This document shows, in pieces, positions 44,502-52,595 of a stretch of DNA of 57,553 nt. Each line of letters begins with the position of its first letter. Position 1 is the first letter of the stretch. The position numbers and the translations under genes are program-made. The DNA is from Frankia sp. AgB1.9 (GTDB lineage: Bacteria > Actinomycetota > Actinomycetes > Frankiales > Frankiaceae), in NCBI RefSeq assembly GCF_016786355.1, contig NZ_JADWYX010000056.1, positions 1 through 57,553 of the forward strand, given 5' to 3'. Below the pieces are notes generated by a model. It was given only the letters and a program-made list of their open reading frames with translations, did no database searches and had not been told where the DNA came from.

Positions 44502-45038
44502 TCAGCCCGTGATCGGGCCGACGGTGAGCTGCTGGACCGAAGGGTTCAGGCAGGCGTTCGTGCCCTTGGCCGACAGGTAGCGCGGGAAGCCGCCGCGCGG
44601 GGCGGTGATCCGAAGGCCAGCCGCGGGCCGGTAGGTCTTCGCCGAATCACACCCGACCTGCAGGCCCGCGTGGACCTCGCGCAGGGTGATCGTCGCCTTC
44701 CCGCCGGGCCGGAGCGTCACGAGCTTGGGCGGGCCACCAGTGCGGGCAGCCGTGGCACCGAGCTGGCGACCGTGCCCGTCCACGAACGCCACGCCCGGAT
44801 AGCCGCTCACGAAGCAGGTCCGCGACCCGACGTTCCGATAGGTGATCGTCCAGTAGGTGCTGCCGGCGGCACCCTCGGTCTCGGTGACCGACGGGCTCAG
44901 CGCCACGCAGGGAATTCCTCGGTGCCCGGGGACTGGGTGCTGGGCCGGCGGCCCGCCCGCCGCGGCTCCGGTAGCGGCGGCGCACACGACGCCAGCCGAC
45001 AGGGCTGCGGCCACCACAGACTGACTGATCCTTCGCAT
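44502..45038 (-). CDS. Secreted DUF4232-type protein
   Basis: 178 residues. A signal peptide (MRRISQSVVAAALSAGVVC then AAATGAAAG) is followed by a beta-sandwich DUF4232 domain. Cysteines near GIPCVALS, SRTCFVSGYPG, VGCDSA and TNACLN could make two disulfides. Members are common in actinobacterial secretomes and have no assigned activity. The ATG at 45038 has GGGAGAGG upstream. It is divergent from the two-component system at 45444. Confidence 0.85.
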   Translation of the reverse strand: MRRISQSVVAAALSAGVVCAAATGAAAGGPPAQHPVPGHRGIPCVALSPSVTETEGAAGSTYWTITYRNVGSRTCFVSGYPGVAFVDGHGRQLGATAARTGGPPKLVTLRPGGKATITLREVHAGLQVGCDSAKTYRPAAGLRITAPRGGFPRYLSAKGTNACLNPSVQQLTVGPITG

Positions 45039-45443
45039 GGCCTCTCCCTTCGCGCCCACAGGCGCGCCGTCGCGACGGTCACGACGGTCGCCACGACTTC
45101 CCGCGCGACGGCCCGGTGACGGACCGCCGATTGACGGTGACGCTCCGAGTCAGCCTCGCGAGAAGCGTCCTTCCCCGTGAGCCGTCCGCCGAACACAGAC
45201 AGTGACCGGGAGGCTCGTAGCCGAGTCCGCGCCGCCGCCGGAAGCCCCACCGGACCGCTCCGCGCCGCCACGCCACCCAGACCGCCGACCGACCTGGCTA
45301 CGTAGTAGCTTGTAGTAGTCCAGACGGCCGGCGGGCGGAGACGATCGGGTGCGTGCGGTGGCGTTTCCACGAGCGGCGCTGACCAGCCCACGCCCCTGCG
45401 CTGGGCGCCGGGACCGCGACCGGGCATCGCGCGGGAGCCGCTG
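45039..45443. other. Divergent intergenic region upstream of the response regulator
   Basis: No gene is convincing in these 405 bases. It holds the divergent promoters of the secreted DUF4232 protein and the two-component system, including the GTAGTAG direct repeat at 45302-45318. Confidence 0.5.
45302..45318 (+). promoter_or_regulatory. Direct repeat GTAGTAG-CTT-GTAGTAG upstream of the response regulator
   Basis: Two identical heptamers are offset by 10 bp, in one of the few AT-richer spots of the region. Direct repeats with 10-11 bp period are typical of OmpR/PhoB-family binding sites, so autoregulation is plausible. Confidence 0.45.
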
Positions 45444-46106
45444 ATGCGCGGGGCTGTCGCCGTCGTCGACGACGACCAGGTGCTGCGCGCGACGATCGTC
45501 CGGGTGCTGCGCCTGGAGGGGTTCGCCGTCGCGTGGTCAGCCGGCAGCGGAGGCGAGGCGCTGCGCCGGGCGCAGGGCTCGGCGCGGCCGGACGCCCTGC
45601 TCCTGGACATCGCGCTGCCCGACACCGACGGTCGCGACCTGCTCGGCGCGCTGCGCGGCCGTGGCGTCGTCGCGCCGGCGCTGCTGCTCTCCGCCAAGGG
45701 CTCGGTAGCCGACAAGGTGCTCGGCTTCGGCGCGGGCGCCGACGACTACCTGACGAAGCCGTTCGCGATCGACGAGCTGCTCGCGCGCCTCGACGTGCTG
45801 GTGCGCCGCTCGCCCGTGGCCGCGGCGCGCGAGCTGGTGCTCGACCCGGTCCGCCACGTCGTCGCCGGGCCGGACGCGGCGGTGCCGCTCTCGCCGACCG
45901 AGTACCGCCTGCTCGCCGCGCTGGTCAGCCGGCCGGGCGAGGTCGTCCGGCGGGCGAGCCTGATCTCCAGTGCGTGGCCGCCTGGCGCGGTGGTCCGGGA
46001 GAACACCCTGGACAGCTACGTCACACGGCTGCGGCGCACCCTGCGGGTCGTCGGGGCGCAGGCGTCGATCGCCACCGCCCGTGGCGTCGGCTACCGGCTC
46101 GACTGA
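45444..46106 (+). CDS. OmpR/PhoB-family response regulator
   Basis: 220 residues. The receiver domain (1-118) has DDDQ acids at the N-terminus, the phospho-acceptor Asp in LLLDIALPD (near 54), Ser/Thr in LLLSAKG and Lys in YLTKPF. The C-terminal winged helix (130-220) ends ASIATARGVGYRLD. The stop overlaps the histidine kinase start (TGATG), so they are translated together. The convergent and divergent COG4705-like genes are plausible targets. Confidence 0.94.
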   Translation: MRGAVAVVDDDQVLRATIVRVLRLEGFAVAWSAGSGGEALRRAQGSARPDALLLDIALPDTDGRDLLGALRGRGVVAPALLLSAKGSVADKVLGFGAGADDYLTKPFAIDELLARLDVLVRRSPVAAARELVLDPVRHVVAGPDAAVPLSPTEYRLLAALVSRPGEVVRRASLISSAWPPGAVVRENTLDSYVTRLRRTLRVVGAQASIATARGVGYRLD

Positions 46107-47542
46107 TGCGCCGCCGGCTGGTGCTGCTCACGGTCACCGTGCTGGCAGCCTCACTCGCCCTGTTCACGGTCGCGTTCTGGCTGCTGCTGCATGGCTGGCT
46201 GCGCCACGACGCCAGCGCGCTGCTCGCCTCACGCGCCCGGGGTGCCACGGCGCTGGTCGCCGTGGACGGTGGCCGCCTGGTGCTCGAGGAGACCCCGGGA
46301 GACGAGGCGGTCGAGCCGGTCCTCTGGCTGTACGACCCCGGGTTGACGCTGGTCGCCCGCCCGCCTGGCGATCGTTCGCTCGACCAGGCCGCCCGGGCGT
46401 TGGCAGCCGGTGGTCCGGGCACGCGGGTGGTCGGCCAGGTGGAGCTGCGTGCCGTCGGTGTCCAGGACGGGACCCGTCATGTCGGCATGGTCGTCGTGGC
46501 CCTGAGCCTCGCCCCGTACACCCACAGCGAACGGCTGGCCGTCGGCGCGGCGGCGCTGCTCGACGTCCTGGTGCTGGCCGGGGCGGCGCTGCTCGCCCGC
46601 CGGCTGGTCGGCTCGGCGCTGCGACCGGTCGCCGCGATGACGGCCTGTGCCCGCGACTGGGGCGCGCACGCCCCGGACCAGCGGTTCGGGCTCGGGCCGC
46701 CGCGCGACGAGATCACCGGCCTCGCCGCGACCCTGGACGGGCTGCTCACCAGGCTCGCGGCGAGCCTGCGCCACGAGGCGCTCGTGACCTCGCAGATCGC
46801 GCACGAGCTGAAGGCGCCGCTCGCCCGGCTGCGGGCCGTGGCGGAGACCTCGGCGCGCTACGACGCGGGCAGCGAGCCGCTGCGCGCCACCCTCGGCCAG
46901 GTCGTCGACGAGGTCGACCAGCTCACCGGCGTCGTCGAGACCCTGCTGAAGGCCCACGGCGGCTCGGCGACGACCGGCGAGGTGGATCTCGTCACCGTCG
47001 CCAACCGGGCCGCGCGGGCGGCGCCGTCCGGAACCCCGGTCACCGTCGACGGGACCGCCGCCGTGGCCCTCTGCGACCCGGAGCTGGCGGAACGGATGCT
47101 GGCGCCGATCGTGGCCAACGCGCTGCGTTACGCCCGGGGGTCAGTCACCCTGCGCCTGGACCAGATCGGCGCCACCGCCGACGGCCGGGAAGCGGTCCGG
47201 CTCGCCGTCCTCGACGACGGGCCCGGGTTCGCCGCCGGTGAGGCGGACGCGGTGTTCGAGCCGGGCTACCGGGGGGCCGCCGCGACCGGTGACGGCGCCG
47301 GGCTCGGCCTCCCGTTGGCCCGCAGGCTCGCGCGCCTCGCCGGCGGCGACGTCCGGGTGGTTCCAGAACCACGTGGCCACGTGGTTCTCACGTTGCCCGC
47401 ACCGCCGGTGTCCGGCTGGGCCGAGCAGCCGGACACCGGCTGGGACGACATCGGTCCCGACGCCACCGGGCGGCCGCTCGCCGCCGCCGGCACCCTGGGG
47501 GGGCAGGGCGCCAGCGGCGGCGAGGTCGGAGCGACCGGATGA
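46106..47542 (+). CDS. Sensor histidine kinase
   Basis: 478 residues. The first membrane helix (4-26) and second (about 143-170) enclose a ~115-residue extracytoplasmic sensor region without recognisable motif. A HAMP-like segment leads to the H-box SQIAHELKAPLARL (His near 234). The ATPase domain shows NALRYARGS (N-box), DDGPGF (G1) and GAGLGLPLARRLARL (G2). A Gly-rich tail follows. The gene is coupled to the response regulator and ends 11 bases from the convergent membrane-protein gene. The signal is unknown. Confidence 0.93.
   Translation: MRRRLVLLTVTVLAASLALFTVAFWLLLHGWLRHDASALLASRARGATALVAVDGGRLVLEETPGDEAVEPVLWLYDPGLTLVARPPGDRSLDQAARALAAGGPGTRVVGQVELRAVGVQDGTRHVGMVVVALSLAPYTHSERLAVGAAALLDVLVLAGAALLARRLVGSALRPVAAMTACARDWGAHAPDQRFGLGPPRDEITGLAATLDGLLTRLAASLRHEALVTSQIAHELKAPLARLRAVAETSARYDAGSEPLRATLGQVVDEVDQLTGVVETLLKAHGGSATTGEVDLVTVANRAARAAPSGTPVTVDGTAAVALCDPELAERMLAPIVANALRYARGSVTLRLDQIGATADGREAVRLAVLDDGPGFAAGEADAVFEPGYRGAAATGDGAGLGLPLARRLARLAGGDVRVVPEPRGHVVLTLPAPPVSGWAEQPDTGWDDIGPDATGRPLAAAGTLGGQGASGGEVGATG
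47366..47387. repeat. Perfect 22-bp palindrome inside the kinase gene
   Basis: GAACCACGTGG is followed directly by its exact reverse complement. A further GTGGTTC arm lies two bases upstream (47357-47363), so alternative hairpins are possible. It codes part of the last beta strand of the ATPase domain. Confidence 0.85.
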
Positions 47543-47553
47543 CCGGCCGCCGT

Positions 47554-48465
47554 CTAGCGCTGGCCGAACCGGCCAGCCGACTCGTCCACCCAGCTGCCGT
47601 CCTCCGACGCCGCGGCGTAGTCCCGGGCCGGTGGGATGACACCCCGGTCGGCGGCACCGTCCGCGCCAGCCGCCTGGACGACCTCCGTACGGTCTCGCCC
47701 GGTGATGCTGAGGTAGACGACCGTCAGGGTGATCGCGGCCAGGAACAGCAGGCTCGTACCCAGCGTGCCGAGGCCCGCGCCACCCTCGTCGGGGCCCAGA
47801 CTCAGGTAGTCCCCGGTCGAGCCACCGAGCGGGCGGGTCAGCACGTAGGCGATCCAGAACGACACCATCGGCCCGAGGCCGAGGAACTGGTACGCCGCGA
47901 AGACAACCGCGAGCGCGGCCGCGTAGGTGATGACCGCGGTCAGCGGGGAGAAGCTCAGCCGGTCGATCAGCAGGTCACCGGCGGCCGTGCCGAGGGCGAA
48001 CGCGAACAGCACGACGAGCCAGTAGTACGCCTCACGCCGGCCGGTCACGATGCTGTGGATCGACAGCGTGCCCTCGGCCAGATACCAGAACACGAAGGTC
48101 AGCGCCAAGAGCGCGGAGAACGCGATCGTGCTGACGATCAGGCTGACGTGCAGGCCGTCGGTCAGGTTGTCGGTCACCAGTGTGCCGACGACGCTGATCA
48201 GCACCACCGCCGTCCAGTAGACGCCCGGAACATACCGGTCCAGCCGGAACTGGGCGACCAGGGCGATGACGAGCAGCACCGCCATCACCGCCGTCGTGTT
48301 ACCGAGGCCGAAACCCAACGTGCTGTTGATGTAGTCGGCAGCGCTTTCCCCGACCGTCGTGCAGAGGACCTTGATTATCCAGAAGTAGACGGTTATCTCG
48401 GGGACCTTGTTGAGCATCGTCCGGCCCGCGCGCCGCCTGCTTCCCGCCGAATTTGTCAGGTTCAC
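47554..48465 (-). CDS. COG4705-like multi-pass membrane protein (paralogue 1)
   Basis: 303 residues with about ten hydrophobic segments. Four internal repeats share the pattern W-x4-L-x4-G-x3-(A/G/T)-D: YFWIIKVLCTTVGESAADY, VYWTAVVLISVVGTLVTDN, YYWLVVLFAFALGTAAGDL and SFWIAYVLTRPLGGSTGDY. The repeated buried Asp suggests an ion-handling or transport role, which is inference. It is paralogous to the divergent gene at 48658. It converges on the histidine kinase gene with an 11-base gap. The GTG start at 48465 has no Shine-Dalgarno; an ATG at 48417 is the alternative. Confidence 0.8.
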   Translation of the reverse strand: MNLTNSAGSRRRAGRTMLNKVPEITVYFWIIKVLCTTVGESAADYINSTLGFGLGNTTAVMAVLLVIALVAQFRLDRYVPGVYWTAVVLISVVGTLVTDNLTDGLHVSLIVSTIAFSALLALTFVFWYLAEGTLSIHSIVTGRREAYYWLVVLFAFALGTAAGDLLIDRLSFSPLTAVITYAAALAVVFAAYQFLGLGPMVSFWIAYVLTRPLGGSTGDYLSLGPDEGGAGLGTLGTSLLFLAAITLTVVYLSITGRDRTEVVQAAGADGAADRGVIPPARDYAAASEDGSWVDESAGRFGQR

Positions 48466-48487
48466 GGTCGAGACGCTCGCACCGCCG

Positions 48488-48504
48488 ACCTGAAAACAAC
48501 CTGA
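48488..48504 (-). promoter_or_regulatory. Direct repeat ACCTGA with 11-bp period upstream of paralogue 1
   Basis: ACCTGA occurs at 48488-48493 and 48499-48504, 23-39 bases upstream of the gene start at 48465. An 11-bp spaced direct repeat fits an OmpR-family response regulator box, here possibly for the adjacent two-component system. Confidence 0.45.
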
Positions 48505-48552
48505 CCAGCACCGACCAGTGGCGGGCCTGGGCGCAGAGCCGGCACCGCCACG

Positions 48553-48566
48553 CTGATATGTATCAG
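48553..48566. promoter_or_regulatory. AT-rich 14-bp palindrome between the two membrane-protein paralogues
   Basis: CTGATATGTATCAG is a perfect dyad (CTGATA-TG-TATCAG) in otherwise very GC-rich sequence, centred in the divergent promoter region. It is a candidate operator or -10 region. Confidence 0.55.
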
Positions 48567-48657
48567 TTCACGCGCCCTTTGACCGACAGGACCGAACAAC
48601 CGCCTGGTGCGCCGCGACCGCGCGGCCGGCACCGGCTGCGACCCCGAAAGGAGCGCA

Positions 48658-49584
48658 ATGACTTCGTCATCCCAGGGCGGGAGATCCCAGGGCGGGAGGC
48701 GTCACGCGGCACGGCAGGTCGCGGCGAAGGTGCCCGAGATCACCGTCATGTTCTGGATCGTGAAGGTTCTCACGACGGGGATGGGTGAGGCCGCGTCCGA
48801 TTTCCTCGCCAACAAGAGCGTCCCGGTCGCCGCGGCGCTCGGGCTGCTCGGGTTCGCCGTCGGCACGATCCTGCAGCTGCGCACCCGCAGGTACGTCACC
48901 GCCGTCTACTGGTTCGCGGTCGCGATGGTAGCGTTGTTCGGCACGATGGCCGCCGACGGCTTCCACAAGCTGATCGGAATTCCGTATGCGGTGGTGACCG
49001 CCGGCTACGCGATAGCCCTGGCTGTGATCTTCTACCTGTGGCACCGGTCCGAGGGCACACTGTCGATCCACAGCATCAACAGCCGTCAGCGGGAGGTCTT
49101 CTACTGGCTGACCGTGCTGGCGACGTTCGCCCTTGGCACGGCCGCCGGCGACTTCACCGCGTTCACGCTGAACCTGGGCTACGCGGCGTCCAGCCTCCTT
49201 TACGCGGTTTTGATCCTCGTGCCGCTCGTCGCCTACCGGATGCGTTGGATGAACGAGGTCGTCGCGTTCTGGTTCGCCTATGTGCTCACCCGGCCGCTGG
49301 GGGCGTCGGTCGCCGACTGGCTCGGGAAGGACAAGACGAAGAACGGCCTGGGTTACGGCGACGGAACGGTCACCATCGTCGCCGCGGTCCTGATCGCCGT
49401 CCTCGTCGCGTACCTGGCATGGACCGGAGCCGACGTCCAAGCCCGCGACACGGCCACGCCGCCCGCGCCCGCACGGAACGCGCCCGCCTTGCCCGGCCAG
49501 TACGGCGAGACCTACCGAGACGTCCCCTATGGCGAGCCCTACGGCAACCGGCGCACCGTCGAGACGGAACCGACAGACTGGTGA
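48658..49584 (+). CDS. COG4705-like multi-pass membrane protein (paralogue 2)
   Basis: 308 residues with about ten hydrophobic segments and the same four internal repeats as its divergent neighbour: MFWIVKVLTTGMGEAASDF, VYWFAVAMVALFGTMAADG, FYWLTVLATFALGTAAGDF and AFWFAYVLTRPLGASVADW. Both proteins also share EGTLSIHSI before repeat 3. The tail here is long and polar (Pro/Tyr/Gly-rich). AAGGAG lies 6 bases before the ATG. Paired, divergent paralogues beside a two-component system suggest two subunits or two isoforms under one control. Function is not known. Confidence 0.82.
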   Translation: MTSSSQGGRSQGGRRHAARQVAAKVPEITVMFWIVKVLTTGMGEAASDFLANKSVPVAAALGLLGFAVGTILQLRTRRYVTAVYWFAVAMVALFGTMAADGFHKLIGIPYAVVTAGYAIALAVIFYLWHRSEGTLSIHSINSRQREVFYWLTVLATFALGTAAGDFTAFTLNLGYAASSLLYAVLILVPLVAYRMRWMNEVVAFWFAYVLTRPLGASVADWLGKDKTKNGLGYGDGTVTIVAAVLIAVLVAYLAWTGADVQARDTATPPAPARNAPALPGQYGETYRDVPYGEPYGNRRTVETEPTDW

Positions 49585-49621
49585 GCGGCCGCGGATTCGC
49601 GGCGAGAGCGGGAGGTGGCAG

Positions 49622-50680
49622 GTGCGGGTCGACGGCACACTCGGCGGCCTGGAGACGGCCGTCAGCCAGGCCACCACGGCCGAGGCGGCGGGTTACGACG
49701 GGGTGTGGACCGGCGAGGTCAACTCGGACCCGTTCCTGCCGCTGGCGGTCGCGACCCCGGCCACGTCCCGGCTGCGGCTGGGCACGTCGATCGCGGTCGC
49801 GCTGGCCCGCTCCCCCGTGGCGCTCGCCTACACGGCCAACGACCTGCAGCGGTTCTCCGGCGGCCGGTTCTCCCTCGGCCTCGGCTCGCAGGTGAAGGCG
49901 CACATCACCCGGCGGTTCTCGATGCCGTGGGGCCGGCCCGCCGCGCAGATGCGGGAGTTCGTGCTCGCGATGCGGGCGGCGTGGACGAGCTGGGAGCAGG
50001 GCACCCCGCTCGCCTTCGAGGGCGAGTACTACCGCCACACGCTGATGCCGCCGGCCTTCGTGCCGCCGGCACATCCGTTCGGGCCGCCGCGGATCCTGCT
50101 CGCCGGGGTCGGCGACGGGATGACCAGGGCCGCGGGCGAGGTCGCGGACGGCTTCTTCTGCCACTGGTTCACGACGCCGCGCTGGATCCGGGAGCACACG
50201 ATTCCCGCGCTGGTCGAGGGCCGCCTGCGCGCCGGCCGGACACTGGCCGACTTCGACATCTGCGTCGGCGGCTTCGTCGCGACCGGCACCGACCAGGAGA
50301 TCACCGAGGCCGTCGGACGGATGCGCGCCCAGATCTCGTTCTACGGCTCGACGCCGGCCTACCGCGCGGTCCTCGAACTGCACGGCTGGGGCGACCTGGG
50401 CACCGAGCTGACCGCCCTGTCCAAGCAGAACCGCTGGACCGAGATGGCCGCCCTCATCGACGACGAGGTGGTCGAGACGTTCGGCATCGTCGCCGCGCCG
50501 GACGACCTGCCCGCCCGCATCGCGCAGCGCTACGGCGACCTGGCCACCCGGCTCACCCTCAACCCGCCGGCGTCCTTCAGTGCCGAGCAGACCGGCGCGA
50601 TGATCGCGGCCATCCAGGCCCTGCCCGGCGCCACACCGGCGACACTCGCCGCGGCCGCCCCAGCGACGACCACCTCCTGA
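49622..50680 (+). CDS. F420-dependent luciferase-like oxidoreductase (LLM class)
   Basis: 352 residues forming a luciferase-like TIM barrel. ATTAEAAGYDGVWTGEVN at the N-terminus, GTSIAVALARSPVALAYTAN, LQRFSGGRFSLGLGSQVKAH and ILLAGVGDGMTRAAGEVADG are typical LLM segments, closest to the TIGR03617-type group. It should use reduced F420 on an unknown substrate. GGGAGG lies about 7 bases before the GTG start. It is 37 bases behind the membrane-protein gene on the same strand. It is not adjacent to the LuxE/LuxC-like pair. Confidence 0.9.
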   Translation: MRVDGTLGGLETAVSQATTAEAAGYDGVWTGEVNSDPFLPLAVATPATSRLRLGTSIAVALARSPVALAYTANDLQRFSGGRFSLGLGSQVKAHITRRFSMPWGRPAAQMREFVLAMRAAWTSWEQGTPLAFEGEYYRHTLMPPAFVPPAHPFGPPRILLAGVGDGMTRAAGEVADGFFCHWFTTPRWIREHTIPALVEGRLRAGRTLADFDICVGGFVATGTDQEITEAVGRMRAQISFYGSTPAYRAVLELHGWGDLGTELTALSKQNRWTEMAALIDDEVVETFGIVAAPDDLPARIAQRYGDLATRLTLNPPASFSAEQTGAMIAAIQALPGATPATLAAAAPATTTS

Positions 50681-50741
50681 GCCAGGCGCGTCCCGACGCC
50701 GGGCGCACGCCTGCAGGCGCCGCTGTCGCCGAACGGGGACG

Positions 50742-51215
50742 TCAAAGGCCCAAGTCGCTCAGCCCGGGGTGGTCGTCGGGCCGGCGGCCGGTCGGCCAGT
50801 GGTAGAGCCGGTCGGACGCCGCGATGGGCAGATCGTTGATGCTGGCGTGCCGGCGGACCATCAGGCCCTCGTCGTTGAACTCCCAGTTCTCGTTGCCATA
50901 CGAGCGGTACCACTGCCCGGAGTCGTCGTGGCACTCGTAGGCGAACCGAACCGCGATCCGGTGCCCGTCGAACGCCCAGAGCTCCTTGATGAGGCGGTAG
51001 TCCAGCTCCCTGGTCCACTTGCGGGTCAGAAACTCGATGATCTCGGCCCGGCCGTTGACGAACTCGGCACGGTTGCGCCAGCGGCTGTCGGCCGAGTACC
51101 CCAGCGCGATGGCCCCGGGGTCGCGGCTGTTCCAGGCGTCCTCGGCCTTGCGGACCTTCTCGCGGGCACTCTGCGCGGTGAACGGCGGCAACGGTGGGCG
51201 GGGTGAGTCGGGCAT
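50742..51215 (-). CDS. DUF1348 / NTF2-like small protein
   Basis: 157 residues. The NTF2-like cone fold of DUF1348 is recognisable from KVRKAEDAWNSRDP, YSADSRWRNRAEFVNGR, EIIEFLTRKWTRELDYRL and YGNENWEFNDEGLM. No catalytic role is established for this family. The ATG has GGAGAGG 3-9 bases upstream. It is convergent with the F420 oxidoreductase and divergent from the PAP2-type gene. Confidence 0.9.
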   Translation of the reverse strand: MPDSPRPPLPPFTAQSAREKVRKAEDAWNSRDPGAIALGYSADSRWRNRAEFVNGRAEIIEFLTRKWTRELDYRLIKELWAFDGHRIAVRFAYECHDDSGQWYRSYGNENWEFNDEGLMVRRHASINDLPIAASDRLYHWPTGRRPDDHPGLSDLGL

Positions 51216-51571
51216 CGCCTCTCCTCGGGTACTCCCGCGCGGCACCTGGCACCGCCCGGCCGGATGACGACGACCACGATAGACAGCCCGCCGCCGCACC
51301 TCACCACGCGACGCGGCCAACCGGGGCGACAACGCGACCGTCCTCGACCTCAGCCAGTCACTCAGTTCAATCCGGTCCCGACAAGATCCAGGCCAGCGGT
51401 CCTGCCGAACCGGTGACGGCGGCAAGGACCGGTCACACGCCGGGCGAAACGAACGTACGGTGACGAACAGGCAGCCATCGTCCGTCTGACCACGCGTGAC
51501 CGGCGGTGGGCCCGCTGTCGCGCGCACCGCGACTGGCTCGGTGACCGGTGGTCCACGGCGACGGGAGTCGG
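51216..51571. other. Divergent intergenic region
   Basis: No coding frame with a plausible start and family match is visible in these 356 bases. It carries the divergent promoters of the DUF1348 and PAP2-type genes. No repeat or strong dyad was seen. Confidence 0.5.
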
Positions 51572-52480
51572 ATGCTGATCTTGACCTGGCAGGCGGCCGT
51601 CATCGTGGCGGGCGTGCTGCTGGCGGCAGCGCTGACGGGCACGGTGCTCAACCACTTCCGGCCCCACCGTGCGTTGGAGATCGTCTCGGCGGCGGCTCGG
51701 GAGTCGGGGATCATCCTCGCACTGTTCGGGCTGTGGCAGGTCGTGCGCATCCTCGCGATCACCCGCGTGGCCGGCGGGATCCGCAACGGGGAGTGGCTCT
51801 GGCACACGGAGCAGCGGCTGCACCTGCCCAGCGAGCTCGGCCTGGAGCGGTTCATGCTCCGGCACGAGGGCGCGCTCCGCCTGGCCAACACCTTCTACAG
51901 CAACGTGCACTTCCCAGCCATGATCGCCTTCCTGTGCTGGCTGTTCATCCGGCACCGTGCCTGCTACCCGTCGGCTCGCAACACGATCGTCCTGTTGACC
52001 GGCTCGTGCCTGCTCATCCAGGTCTTCCTGCCGGTGGCGCCGCCCCGGATGCTCACCTCGGTCGGTTTCGTCGACGAGGCGGTCCAGCTCGGCCAGTCGG
52101 TGTACGGGGAGTTCGGTGGTGGCGTGGCCGCCCAGCTGTCGGCCATGCCGTCGGTCCACGTTGCCTGGGCGTTCCTCATCGCGGTCGAGGTGATCCGGGT
52201 CAGTCCCAGCCGCTGGCGCTGGCTCATCGTCGTTCACCCGATCCTCACGACCTTCGTCGTGGTCGTCACGGCCAACCACTACTGGGCCGACGGCATCGTC
52301 GCGGTCGCCCTGCTGGCCCTGGCCGAGTTGGGCAGCCGGGCCATCGCGGAAGGGCGGCGCCGCTTCTGGCCGGCAGGAGGTCTGCCGGCCCTTACCCGGC
52401 AGCAGGACGGCCAGAGTCAGCCGCCGCGGGGCGTTCCGGGGTCACGCACCAGCCCGGACGAATGGGCGATCAACGGCTGA
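51572..52480 (+). CDS. PAP2-superfamily membrane phosphatase / phosphotransferase
   Basis: 302 residues with about six membrane helices. The PAP2 catalytic blocks are SAMPSVHVAWAFL (C2 His) and ANHYWADG (C3 His and Asp). This layout (PAP2_3, as in inositol-phosphoryl transfer enzymes of AUR1 type) acts on lipid phosphates or headgroups at the membrane. The C-terminal 45 residues are polar and disordered. The ATG at 51572 has GGGAG 5 bases upstream; a GTG at 51548 is the alternative. The substrate is unknown. Confidence 0.85.
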   Translation: MLILTWQAAVIVAGVLLAAALTGTVLNHFRPHRALEIVSAAARESGIILALFGLWQVVRILAITRVAGGIRNGEWLWHTEQRLHLPSELGLERFMLRHEGALRLANTFYSNVHFPAMIAFLCWLFIRHRACYPSARNTIVLLTGSCLLIQVFLPVAPPRMLTSVGFVDEAVQLGQSVYGEFGGGVAAQLSAMPSVHVAWAFLIAVEVIRVSPSRWRWLIVVHPILTTFVVVVTANHYWADGIVAVALLALAELGSRAIAEGRRRFWPAGGLPALTRQQDGQSQPPRGVPGSRTSPDEWAING

Positions 52481-52595
52481 CCACGAAGGGCAGGTCGCGC
52501 CGGGCCTCGGCTGCGGAGCGTCGCGAGGCCGGCGTCGCGCGCAGCGATCGTCGCGCCGGACCGCGATAGTGTGCCGACTGACCTGGGGAGTGTGG

